Positions 45,850-53,956 of a DNA stretch of 64,000 nucleotides are shown here, in pieces. Source of the DNA: SCGC-AAA076-P13 sp963926355 (GTDB lineage: Bacteria; Pseudomonadota; Gammaproteobacteria; Magnimaribacterales; D2472); contig CAWUWW010000006.1 in assembly GCA_963926355.1 (NCBI GenBank), positions 1 through 64,000 of the forward strand, read 5' to 3'. Made by a program: the position numbers and the translations under genes. Position 1 is the stretch's first letter, and the number at the start of each line of letters is the position of its first letter. The notes below the pieces were generated by a model, which saw only the letters and a program-made list of their open reading frames with translations, searched no databases and had not been told where the DNA came from.

Positions 45850-46497
45850 ATGAAAAGAGTAGTTTTTCTCATATCGGGCAATGGATCGAATCTTCAAGCC
45901 ATTATAGATAAATGTAAAAATGGTGATATTAAAGCAAATATAGTTTCAGTTATTAGTAATAACCCTGATGCATTTGGGCTAGAGAGAGCTAAATCTGAAA
46001 ACATCAATACAAAAGTAATAAATCATAATGAATATAAAACTAGAGATTTATTTGATAATGACTTATTTAAGTATATAGAAGAGGTAAAGCCTGATTTAAT
46101 TGTTTTAGCAGGATTTATGAGAATTCTTACTAAAAAAATTACAGACAGTTATTTTGGAAAAATTATTAATATCCACCCCTCCTTGCTTCCAAAATACCCA
46201 GGGCTGAATACCCATTCTAAGGCTATAGAGAACAGAGATTCCTTGCATGGTGTCTCAGTTCACTATGTTTCAACAGAATTAGATGCAGGCCCCTTAATTG
46301 CTCAAGCAACAATAAAAACTAAAGAACATGAAAAAATAGATGAATTAGTAAAAAGAATTCATAAAATAGAGCATAAGATTTTTCCTAAAGTTATCAAACT
46401 TATCTGCAATGATCAAATTAGCTTAGATTCTGGAAAGGTAGTTTTTCATGATATTAAAATAAATGGAGATTATATTGATGAATATTTTGAAATATAA
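45850..46497 (+). CDS. purN: Phosphoribosylglycinamide formyltransferase (GART)
   Basis: PurN transfers a formyl group from 10-formyl-THF to GAR, step three of purine synthesis. The 215 residues contain the GAR-binding loop ISGNGSNLQAIID, the catalytic LAGFMRILT, INIHPSLLPKYPGLNTHSKA with the active-site His, and the Asp in VHYVSTELDAGPLIAQ. All catalytic residues (Asn, His, Asp) are seen. It lies 4 nt after purM. FolD in the same window provides its cofactor. The 3' end overlaps the DUF3108 gene by 20 nt. Confidence 0.97.
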   Translation: MKRVVFLISGNGSNLQAIIDKCKNGDIKANIVSVISNNPDAFGLERAKSENINTKVINHNEYKTRDLFDNDLFKYIEEVKPDLIVLAGFMRILTKKITDSYFGKIINIHPSLLPKYPGLNTHSKAIENRDSLHGVSVHYVSTELDAGPLIAQATIKTKEHEKIDELVKRIHKIEHKIFPKVIKLICNDQISLDSGKVVFHDIKINGDYIDEYFEI

Positions 46498-47167
46498 ATT
46501 TCTTTTTCTAATAGTAATTTCTATAGATATAAGTGCGATTGAAATAAAAGATTATATTGCTCGTTACTCGTTTGAATCAGATGAAATATCTATTGAAGGT
46601 ATCAGGAAGCTAGCAACATTAGGCGATGGTTATGAGCTTAGCTTTAAAGCAAAAAATATTTTTGCAAAACTTGAATTTAATTCAAGCTTTGTTATTTCTG
46701 ATGATCAAATTATCACTAAAAGCTATAAAGTAAAAATAAAACCTAAGTTTGTTAATAGAGATCAGGTTGTTGATTTCAACTATGAAAAAAAATTAATTAC
46801 AGCCTTGGGAAGAAATTCATGGAATGCAGAGTTCAACCCTTCGATCAGGGTTCTCGATCCATTGAATGCTCAAATTCAAATCAGATTAAATCTTCTAAAA
46901 GGAATTAAAGAATTCTCGATAAAGTTGGTAGAAATAAAAAATGGCGTCCTTGAAGATAACTTTTATAAAGTAATTGGCAAGGAACTATGCGCTGTGGGTA
47001 AAAAAAACTATGAATGCATTGTGTTGAAAAGAAGTAGAAAGAAAGAGGGAAGAGAAACTATATATTATTTAGCCCCAGACTTGGATTATATGTTCCTAAA
47101 GATTATAGATAATGGTCCAGAGCAAAAACAAAAATTAGAGTTGATAGAAATCTTAAGTCTTGGGTAG
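46478..47167 (+). CDS. DUF3108-family secreted protein
   Basis: A 229-residue protein with a short signal peptide (MNILKYKFLFLIVISIDISA). The body is beta-rich (IKDYIARYSFESDEISIEG, KLATLGDGYELSF) and ends with MFLKIIDNGPEQKQKLELIEI, a pattern typical of DUF3108. Function is unknown; the family is often found behind purN in gammaproteobacteria. The start ATG 46478 has GGAG 9 nt upstream, preferred over an ATG at 46463. It overlaps purN by 20 nt and the convergent dcd by 15 bp. Confidence 0.8.
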   Translation: MNILKYKFLFLIVISIDISAIEIKDYIARYSFESDEISIEGIRKLATLGDGYELSFKAKNIFAKLEFNSSFVISDDQIITKSYKVKIKPKFVNRDQVVDFNYEKKLITALGRNSWNAEFNPSIRVLDPLNAQIQIRLNLLKGIKEFSIKLVEIKNGVLEDNFYKVIGKELCAVGKKNYECIVLKRSRKKEGRETIYYLAPDLDYMFLKIIDNGPEQKQKLELIEILSLG

Positions 47168-47722
47168 TGTTACGCCTGTTTGCCCTTGATACTTTCCACT
47201 TCTATCCTTGTAACTTACCTCACACTGCTCATCAGATTCAAAAAATAGCATTTGAGCAACTCCTTCGCCTGCATATATTTTTGCAGGAAGATTGGTTGTG
47301 TTAGAAAATTCCAAGGTTACGTGCCCTTCCCATTCAGGTTCTAATGGGGTGACATTGACTATAATTCCGCATCGTGCATATGTAGATTTACCTAGACATA
47401 TAGTTAATACGTTTCTTGGAATTCTAAAATATTCAACGGTTCTTGCTAAAGCAAATGAATTTGGAGGAATAACACAAACATCAGACTCAATATCTACAAA
47501 ACTTTTTGCATCAAATGACTTAGGGTCAACGATTGCAGAATGAATATTTGTAAATACTTTAAACTCTTTTGCGCATCTAACATCATAGCCGTAACTAGAA
47601 ACACCGTATGAGATTAATTTTTCACCATTTTCGTCAAGCCTAACTTGGTTTTTTGAAAAAGGTTCTATCATTTTATCTTCGATAGATTTTCTTGTTATCC
47701 ACTTATCTGATTTAATCGACAT
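47153..47722 (-). CDS. dcd: dCTP deaminase
   Basis: Dcd converts dCTP to dUTP, which feeds dTMP synthesis. The 189 residues include KLISYGVSSYGYDVRCAKEF, FALARTVEYFRIPRNVLTIC, and the catalytic and substrate-binding segment GKSTYARCGIIVNVTPLEPEWEGHVT. The C-terminus GKYQGQTGVTLPK is typical and would close over the triphosphate. A bifunctional dCTP deaminase/dUTPase is possible in principle, but the motif pattern fits the gammaproteobacterial monofunctional type. It overlaps recR by 11 nt at its start. Confidence 0.95.
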   Translation of the reverse strand: MSIKSDKWITRKSIEDKMIEPFSKNQVRLDENGEKLISYGVSSYGYDVRCAKEFKVFTNIHSAIVDPKSFDAKSFVDIESDVCVIPPNSFALARTVEYFRIPRNVLTICLGKSTYARCGIIVNVTPLEPEWEGHVTLEFSNTTNLPAKIYAGEGVAQMLFFESDEQCEVSYKDRSGKYQGQTGVTLPKT

Positions 47723-48308
47723 TTACTTCAGTTCTCCCTTGAATTGCTCTCGCAATGGTATTTCCATCGACATACTCTAACTCTCCACCAATAGGAATGC
47801 CATAAGATATTCTTGAAACTTTAATATCTTTTACATGATCACTAATGAACATTGCCGTGGCGTCTCCTTCTACGGTGGAGCTTGTAGCTAAAATAACTTC
47901 TTGTACATTTTCAGAAGATATTAGGCTTAAAAAATTATCTATACCAAGATCTTCTGGGCCAATCCCCTCAATTGGTGAAAGTCTTCCAAGAAGAACGAAG
48001 TATTTACCCCTAAAGCCACCTGTAGATTCTATGGCAAGGACATCTGATGGACTTTCTACAACGCAAATGCTTAAACTATCTCTGGAGGTATCTGTGCAAG
48101 TTTTACATAATTCATTTGAAGTAAGCATCCTACACCGCGAGCACCTTCTGACGTGCTCTAGAGCTTCTTTCATTGTTTTAGCTAAAATACCTGCACCGTC
48201 TTTATTTTTATCAAGCAAATAAAGAGCCATTCTCTGTGCAGATTTTTTTCCAACACCCGGAAGGATTGTTAGAGCATTAATTAAGTCATTTAATAAGTCT
48301 TGGTTCAT
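47712..48308 (-). CDS. recR: Recombination protein RecR
   Basis: RecR acts with RecF and RecO to load RecA at single-strand gaps. The 198 residues contain the helix-hairpin-helix LPGVGKKSAQRMALYLL, the zinc finger CSRCRMLTSNELCKTC, and a Toprim domain (CVVESPSDVLAIESTG, GIGPEDL, LATSSTVEGDATAMFI). The length is normal. It starts 2 nt after dnaX; the small gene ybaB, which lies between dnaX and recR in many bacteria, is absent here. Confidence 0.96.
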   Translation of the reverse strand: MNQDLLNDLINALTILPGVGKKSAQRMALYLLDKNKDGAGILAKTMKEALEHVRRCSRCRMLTSNELCKTCTDTSRDSLSICVVESPSDVLAIESTGGFRGKYFVLLGRLSPIEGIGPEDLGIDNFLSLISSENVQEVILATSSTVEGDATAMFISDHVKDIKVSRISYGIPIGGELEYVDGNTIARAIQGRTEVNVD

Positions 48309-48310
48309 TT

Positions 48311-49957
48311 TTATGTTGTTGGCTTTATTGATCCATCTTTAATATTACCATCAAATTTTTTGAGGAAATTTTGAATTGAAGCATCTTGAGCAATAGTTTT
48401 TTCAGCATTTATTTGTTTGCTGGCCTCTTCTTTATCTTTCATATCTAGCGGGGAGTTATTAGCCTGACCATGATCAATTCTAATTGACAAGCTATCACCC
48501 AGCCTAGACATGCATGCAGATGTAAATTCAGAAAAAATATTATTAGGTATTTTATTTTCTTCATCTCCACCAGTTAAAATAAGTATGTCATTTTCATATC
48601 TATCAAATGAAAGATACCCGAAATAACTTCTAGCAAAAACACTTATATCTAAAGAATCAAAGAAGGTAATCCAGTGGTCTGATGAGTTGATAGTATTGCT
48701 ATGGAATGCGGGAGATGTTTCTACCCCTATCTCCTTTAAGACTTTATGCTCTGAAGGCTCTTTTATTATTTCTTCTACTTTCTCTATCAAGGGAGACACT
48801 TCTTTTGTATTTTCTAGAGGCTTATTAGTTTTTAAGTTTTTTTTTTCTGCAGCCTCAATTCTAGGCGAGCTTTGATCAATTTTATGCAAAGGGTTAAAGG
48901 CAAGCATTCTTAGGAGGCATATTTCAAGTGACTCTTTTGCACTTGGGTGTACATGAAATTTAGAATATGCATTAACTGCGATTTCATACAAGAGCTGACA
49001 AAACTCTTCATCAACCTTAATGGCCAAGTCTTTAATTGCAGAATCTTTAGAGTTATGCAGAACCTGTTCTAAGGAAGTCTTATGAAGTATGGATATAATG
49101 CTTTTTAAAATTGCTTCATACTCAGGGGATAGCTCTTCAATTTTATACAAGTCATTAAAAGCTCTTTCCCCATCCCCATTAACTACCGAATTTATTAAAG
49201 AGATTAGTAAAGAATCATCTATGGTTCCTAATAATTTTTTAACATCTTCTGACTTCAGCTCTCCATTACCATGCGCTATTGCTTGATCCAGAAGTGTTAA
49301 AGCATCTCTAACAGAACCTTTTGCTGAATTACATACAAGCTCGATACTTTCGTCATCATAGGGTATAGATTCTAAATCAATAATTTTTTTTAAATGCCCG
49401 GAAAGTAAAGAGCCGCCAACAGTTTTTAAATTAAGCTGAAGGCATCTCGACTGGACTGTCTTCGGTATTTTATCAGGGTTTGTTGTGGCAAAAATAAAGA
49501 TGATATGTGCAGGTGGCTCTTCTAAGGTTTTTAATAAAGCATTGAAGCTACTAGTGGAAAGCATATGAACTTCATCTATTAGATATATCTTATATCTACC
49601 TTGGGAGGGTTTATATTGAACAGTTTCAAGTAAGTCTCTCATATCATCTACACCTGTTTTTGATGCAGCATCAACTTCCAGAAAATCTAAATGTCTTCCT
49701 ATTCTAATTTCCTCGCAATTAGAACAGTTATCACAGGGAGTTGATGTTGGAGTTTCTTGAGATTGGCAGTTCAAGCACTTAGCTAAAATTCTAGCCAATG
49801 TTGTCTTTCCAACACCTCTTGTACCAGCAAAGATATAAGCCTGATGAATCCTATCTTGTGAAATACCATTAGAAATAGCTTGAACAATATGCTCTTGCCC
49901 AACAACTTCATTAAAATTTGTTGGTCGGTATTTTCTAGCTAAAACCTCATAGGACAT
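48311..49957 (-). CDS. dnaX: DNA polymerase III subunits tau (and probably gamma)
   Basis: DnaX is the ATPase core of the clamp loader; full-length tau also tethers polymerase cores. The 548 residues have Walker A GTRGVGKTT (45-53), zinc cysteines (C64, C75, C78, C81), Walker B in IYLIDEVHMLS, the SRC sensor in VQSRCLQLN, and domain III to about residue 365. Domains IV-V follow and are shorter than in E. coli (643 aa in total). At codons 371-374 the coding strand has ten consecutive As. A slip of one base either way gives a stop within 4-7 codons, at 374-377 residues. This would yield a gamma-like protein of domains I-III. Confidence 0.95.
   Translation of the reverse strand: MSYEVLARKYRPTNFNEVVGQEHIVQAISNGISQDRIHQAYIFAGTRGVGKTTLARILAKCLNCQSQETPTSTPCDNCSNCEEIRIGRHLDFLEVDAASKTGVDDMRDLLETVQYKPSQGRYKIYLIDEVHMLSTSSFNALLKTLEEPPAHIIFIFATTNPDKIPKTVQSRCLQLNLKTVGGSLLSGHLKKIIDLESIPYDDESIELVCNSAKGSVRDALTLLDQAIAHGNGELKSEDVKKLLGTIDDSLLISLINSVVNGDGERAFNDLYKIEELSPEYEAILKSIISILHKTSLEQVLHNSKDSAIKDLAIKVDEEFCQLLYEIAVNAYSKFHVHPSAKESLEICLLRMLAFNPLHKIDQSSPRIEAAEKKNLKTNKPLENTKEVSPLIEKVEEIIKEPSEHKVLKEIGVETSPAFHSNTINSSDHWITFFDSLDISVFARSYFGYLSFDRYENDILILTGGDEENKIPNNIFSEFTSACMSRLGDSLSIRIDHGQANNSPLDMKDKEEASKQINAEKTIAQDASIQNFLKKFDGNIKDGSIKPTT
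48837..48846 (-). other. A10 homopolymer in dnaX, candidate programmed slippage site
   Basis: The coding strand reads GAA AAA AAA AAC at codons 371-374 of dnaX. One extra A (or a -1 ribosomal shift) gives EKKKLKN then TAA; loss of one A gives EKKT then TAA. E. coli makes gamma by a -1 shift at A AAA AAG, and Thermus by transcriptional slippage on A9. The A10 is the longest A-run I noticed inside a gene here. Function is inferred. Confidence 0.6.
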
Positions 49958-49978
49958 AGCGATAAATCATAACATGCT

Positions 49979-50419
49979 CTAACTAAAAATAGAGTCAATT
50001 TCTTTAAAACTAAAGCCTCTATTTTGTAGAAAACTCTTTTGCTTTGCCTTGCCTTTAAAGTCACCGGAAATACCATCTTTAAATTTTTTATTAAAGACAT
50101 TTTTAACTGCTTCGGTCCAGCCCCCCTCCTCATCAATAGCAATAGATGATAGGGATTCGCTAACCCCTCTAAAGTTAAGCTCATAAGCAATACGCTTTGG
50201 TCCAAAACCTTTTCTTTTACGTGCTCTAGTATACATTTCTGCATATCTAGAATCATTTATAAGCGAGGTTTGCTTAAGTTTTTTAACAGCACTTTCAACA
50301 ACATCCCTTTCATCAAATTTGATTAAAAGTTTATCTCTAACTTCTTTTTCTGAGTGCTCTCTTCTTGAAATAATATCAAGAGCTTTGTTGTAGATGGTAG
50401 GAAAAATTTCTTCGTTCAT
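49979..50419 (-). CDS. recX: Regulatory protein RecX
   Basis: RecX modulates RecA filament growth. The 146 residues consist of three-helix repeats: KALDIISRREHSEKEVRDKL at the N-terminus, LINDSRYAEMYTRARKRKGFGPKRIAYELNFRGVS (the core RecX signature) and a C-terminal repeat KQKSFLQNRGFSFKEIDSI. The start is ATG 50419, just after the stop of the MFS gene; a longer frame from 50488 runs inside that gene. recA is not adjacent, unlike in many gammaproteobacteria. Confidence 0.9.
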   Translation of the reverse strand: MNEEIFPTIYNKALDIISRREHSEKEVRDKLLIKFDERDVVESAVKKLKQTSLINDSRYAEMYTRARKRKGFGPKRIAYELNFRGVSESLSSIAIDEEGGWTEAVKNVFNKKFKDGISGDFKGKAKQKSFLQNRGFSFKEIDSIFS

Positions 50420-50420
50420 T

Positions 50421-51695
50421 TTAATCAAATTGTTTGTCAGCACTCGCAAATAAAAGGTAGTAAATTCCGCCAAAAACAAGAAATCCACTGCATATATTAA
50501 ATATTAGCGTCCAAGAGTTCGTAGCTTGAAGAATTATACCTGCAATGATCGGACTTAACAGTGCTGCAACCATACCAAGACTCCCTGAAATTCCAAACAA
50601 AGAACCGGTATATTTTGGACCAAGGTCTGCATGGTTAACTCCATACCCCCCTGCTCCAAGTCCTGAACATAAATTAGTTAGGCATAGCAAAGTGATCACC
50701 AGCAAGATTGAGTCTTGAAAGGGAAGAAGAAATAAAAATAGTGCAGCTCCAAAAAAACCCAAACTATTAAAAAACTTTCTAACTTTAATAGTTTTATAGC
50801 CTTTTTTAATAAGCATATCTGCAGAAATACCACCTAAAATAAGAGCAAATACAGAAACAATACTTGGTACTAGTATTAGTAAAATAAATAGCTTGGATCC
50901 AAGCTCCAATCCTAAACCGCCCATTTCTCTTGAAGAGCTCATAAATTTTGGCAGGTATGAAAGGAAGGTGAATAAGGCCCAGTTATTACAAAAAGTTGCA
51001 ACAACGATAGCAGTAAAAGGCCCGTTTTTAATAACCTCTAAAAAAGGGATTGAAGGTGCTGAAGAATCTGTGGGAGCCTCAGCTTTAATATAATAAAGTT
51101 CTTCATTGGATATACTTTTATGATCTTCTGGGTATGAGGTAACCACTTTTTGCCAGAAGAAAAATAACAATATTCCAAGAGCCCCAAAGGAATAAAAAAC
51201 CCATTCCCAGGAATATCCTTCAATAATCATAGCTGTTACAACAAGGCCGAAAACTGAGCCAAATGAGATTCCGCTATTTGTAATAGCTATCGCTCTAGTT
51301 CTTTCCTGAAAAGGAATCCATCTAGCATATATTGAGTGCCATGCTGGAAAAGTAACACCCTCTCCAAGTCCCATTAAAATTCTTATTAAAATTAAGAAGA
51401 AAAACCCACTATACGCAAAAGCTGGAGTAATTAATGTAAAGAGTGACCAGAAAAGTAGACCATATGCGAGAACAATCTTCCCCCCATACTTATCAGCTAG
51501 AAACCCACTAAAAGTCATAGATATGATATAGCCAAAGTAAAAAGAGGCAAGAATAATACCCACCTGGGACTCACTCCATCCAAACTGGGCTTGCATGGGA
51601 ATGATTGCAACAGAGATATTTACACGATCTATAAAACAAATAAATACAGCTAGAAAAGACATAAAAACTATCCTAAATCTAACTGGAAAAATCAT
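50421..51695 (-). CDS. MFS transporter, anion:cation symporter (ACS)-like
   Basis: This 424-residue inner-membrane carrier has 12 TM segments. The N-terminus FRIVFMSFLAVFICFIDRVNISVAI is typical of the ACS subfamily (hexuronate, tartrate and sialin-type carriers), with the DRVN motif in TM1. GFLADKYGGKIVLAYG is the MFS loop 2-3 motif, and RILMGLGEGVTFPAWHSIYARW is the TM4 signature of this family. It probably imports an organic anion with H+ or Na+; the substrate is unknown. It starts 46 nt after argH on the same strand and is followed immediately by recX. Confidence 0.88.
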   Translation of the reverse strand: MIFPVRFRIVFMSFLAVFICFIDRVNISVAIIPMQAQFGWSESQVGIILASFYFGYIISMTFSGFLADKYGGKIVLAYGLLFWSLFTLITPAFAYSGFFFLILIRILMGLGEGVTFPAWHSIYARWIPFQERTRAIAITNSGISFGSVFGLVVTAMIIEGYSWEWVFYSFGALGILLFFFWQKVVTSYPEDHKSISNEELYYIKAEAPTDSSAPSIPFLEVIKNGPFTAIVVATFCNNWALFTFLSYLPKFMSSSREMGGLGLELGSKLFILLILVPSIVSVFALILGGISADMLIKKGYKTIKVRKFFNSLGFFGAALFLFLLPFQDSILLVITLLCLTNLCSGLGAGGYGVNHADLGPKYTGSLFGISGSLGMVAALLSPIIAGIILQATNSWTLIFNICSGFLVFGGIYYLLFASADKQFD

Positions 51696-51741
51696 GCACT
51701 AAAGATTAAAAAAATAATATTCATATCTTATATGATAAAAG

Positions 51742-53025
51742 CTATTTCTGCTTTTTAAGCCTTTGCTCAAGAGCATCTAAATTTAAATTACCCGGAGATC
51801 CTTCAGAATAATTTTTGACTTCAGAGCTTTTAAACAAAGAAATATCGGAAGCATTTTTTACAGTATTATATGCATCTCTAAAAGGCATGCCATTGGCAAC
51901 AAGCGCATAAACCTTATCTGTCATTCTCATCTCCTCATCAATAAAACTAGAAGAGTTATCTTTATTAATCTTTATAGACTTAATAAGATCAGGGACAATA
52001 TTTAAACTTTTTAGGCATATTTCAAAACTTGATACCAGGCTTCTTTTGGTAAGCTGTAAATCTCTATGATAGCCGCTTGGAAGAGAAAGAAGGTTCTCTA
52101 GTTCAGATGCTTGGCCTGCAAGAATAGAATAATTAGCTCTTAAAATTTCAACCACATCTGGATTATGTTTATTTGGCATAATTGATGAGCCTGTTAGATA
52201 TTTACTATCAATATTTAATAAATTAAATTCTTGAGATAAAAATAAGCTCATGTCCCATGAAAATTTTCTTATATCAAGCATTGGTTGCTTAAGTGTACTT
52301 AAGATTTGCATTTCATATTTTCCTCTACTGTTCTGAACATAAAGGCTATTTAATTGAACTCTTTTAAATCCTAAATCCTTAGTTACTTGCTTTCTATTAA
52401 GTGGCAAGCCAACTCCATAGCCAGCTGCTCCACCCAATGGGTTTGAATCAATCCAATTAATAGTACTATTAATTAAATCTCCATTATCAATAAATGACTC
52501 TGCATATGAAGAGAACCAAAGACCCCAAGAAGAAGGCATTGCTCTTTGAAGATGGGTATAGCCAGGCATTGGAATATTTTCATATTTTTTAGCCAAAGAT
52601 AAAAAAGTTCTGGCAATTTTTTTGTTAATTTTCTTAACCTCGAGAAGGCTGGCTTTTGCAAAAAGCCTCATAGCAACTATTACCTGATCATTTCTGCTTC
52701 TTCCTGTATGAACTTTTTTTCCAAGATCACCTAACTCTTTAGTTAAAAAGAATTCTATAGCAGAATGGCAATCCTCATATTTATTTGTTAATTTGAAAGA
52801 CCCTTTAATAAACCTTTCCTTTAAATCTTTTAAAGATTTTTCTAATTTATTCAGCTCAACTTTCTTAAGAACACCTATAGAATGTAAAGATTTTATATGT
52901 GCAGAAGTTGCATCAATATCATAAATAAATATAGCTCTATCAAGCTCTATATCCTCTCCAGCTAAGAATAAATTTATCTCATCTGATGAATTGCCTCCAT
53001 CTGTATTCCATAGTTTTTTAGTCAT
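51742..53025 (-). CDS. argH: Argininosuccinate lyase
   Basis: ArgH splits argininosuccinate into arginine and fumarate, the last step of arginine synthesis. The 427 residues show the superfamily signature GSSIMPNKHNPD, the N-terminal HTGRSRNDQV, and GYTHLQRAMPSSWG. The catalytic Ser is in the GSSIMP loop. It is a little shorter than E. coli ArgH (457), mainly at the C-terminus. The start overlaps argC by 8 nt, and it is the last gene of the argF'-argG-argAB-argC-argH run. Confidence 0.95.
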   Translation of the reverse strand: MTKKLWNTDGGNSSDEINLFLAGEDIELDRAIFIYDIDATSAHIKSLHSIGVLKKVELNKLEKSLKDLKERFIKGSFKLTNKYEDCHSAIEFFLTKELGDLGKKVHTGRSRNDQVIVAMRLFAKASLLEVKKINKKIARTFLSLAKKYENIPMPGYTHLQRAMPSSWGLWFSSYAESFIDNGDLINSTINWIDSNPLGGAAGYGVGLPLNRKQVTKDLGFKRVQLNSLYVQNSRGKYEMQILSTLKQPMLDIRKFSWDMSLFLSQEFNLLNIDSKYLTGSSIMPNKHNPDVVEILRANYSILAGQASELENLLSLPSGYHRDLQLTKRSLVSSFEICLKSLNIVPDLIKSIKINKDNSSSFIDEEMRMTDKVYALVANGMPFRDAYNTVKNASDISLFKSSEVKNYSEGSPGNLNLDALEQRLKKQK

Positions 53026-53956
53026 TTTTTATCCCTGTTAGCTCGTCTAAGTCACATGAAGAGTTTAAGTTTTGTATTGCCTGTGTAGCAGCGCCTTTTA
53101 ATAGATTGTCTATAACACAACAAATAGTTACATCAGATCCATTTTTATTAAGTGAAAGGCCTCCAATAATCGCAGAGTGGGTATTAATTACCTTATTTAT
53201 CATTGGTATGTCCTCTTGAACCTTTATTAGAGAATTACCCTCATAAAAATCATTGAACATTCCAAAGATCTCTAATTTATTTGAGTCTTTTTTAAGTTTA
53301 ATGTGTGATGTTATTAGTATCCCTCTAAAAAAATTGCCAACATGAGGGCTGAACATTAAATCCTCATGACAATGCCTTTGAACTTCATGCTCATGAATAT
53401 GATTAGATAGAGAATAAGGGATAATATTATCTTTAAGGTTATCAGGATTATTTTTATCATTTGGAGAAGCCCCGGCTCCGCTATACCCCGATATACCCAT
53501 GCAACTTACAGACCCCTCAATAAGATGTTTTATAGGAGTAATAGAAAGTTGGATGGCCGTGGCATAGCAGCCTGGGTTACTTATTCGATTAGTTGCTTTT
53601 TCTTTTGTAATTTCAGGCAACCTATATTGCCAATCTGCATCAAACCTAAAATCTGAACTTAAATCAATTACTGTTATATCTGAGTAATTTTTATTAATAA
53701 TATCAAGGTACTTAAAAGAATCATTATTTGGAAGGGCCATTATTACAATATCTATCTCATCAAGATCTATGTCTGAACTTTCTAATAAGGAGTAGGTTAA
53801 ATTTAATTTTTTATATTCACTTACAGGATCTCCAGCTGAAGATTTTGAATAAATTTTTAATAGGTCAAAGTAAGGATGTTCATTGAGAATATGGATTATT
53901 TCTTGACCGACATAACCCCTGCCACCAATCATTGCAATATTAAATTTAGCTTTCAT
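53018..53956 (-). CDS. argC: N-acetyl-gamma-glutamyl-phosphate reductase
   Basis: ArgC reduces N-acetylglutamyl phosphate to the semialdehyde with NADPH. The 312 residues include the Rossmann motif IAMIGGRGYVGQEII, the catalytic Cys in ISNPGCYATA, and a conserved His pair in the HIHEHEVQRHC segment. I chose ATG 53956 (MKAKFNIAMIGG), which overlaps the upstream fusion gene by 11 nt; a longer frame from 53986 adds ten unlikely residues. Neither start has a strong ribosome-binding site, so coupled translation is likely. The length is in the short ArgC range seen in Xanthomonas-type operons. Confidence 0.93.
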   Translation of the reverse strand: MKAKFNIAMIGGRGYVGQEIIHILNEHPYFDLLKIYSKSSAGDPVSEYKKLNLTYSLLESSDIDLDEIDIVIMALPNNDSFKYLDIINKNYSDITVIDLSSDFRFDADWQYRLPEITKEKATNRISNPGCYATAIQLSITPIKHLIEGSVSCMGISGYSGAGASPNDKNNPDNLKDNIIPYSLSNHIHEHEVQRHCHEDLMFSPHVGNFFRGILITSHIKLKKDSNKLEIFGMFNDFYEGNSLIKVQEDIPMINKVINTHSAIIGGLSLNKNGSDVTICCVIDNLLKGAATQAIQNLNSSCDLDELTGIKND

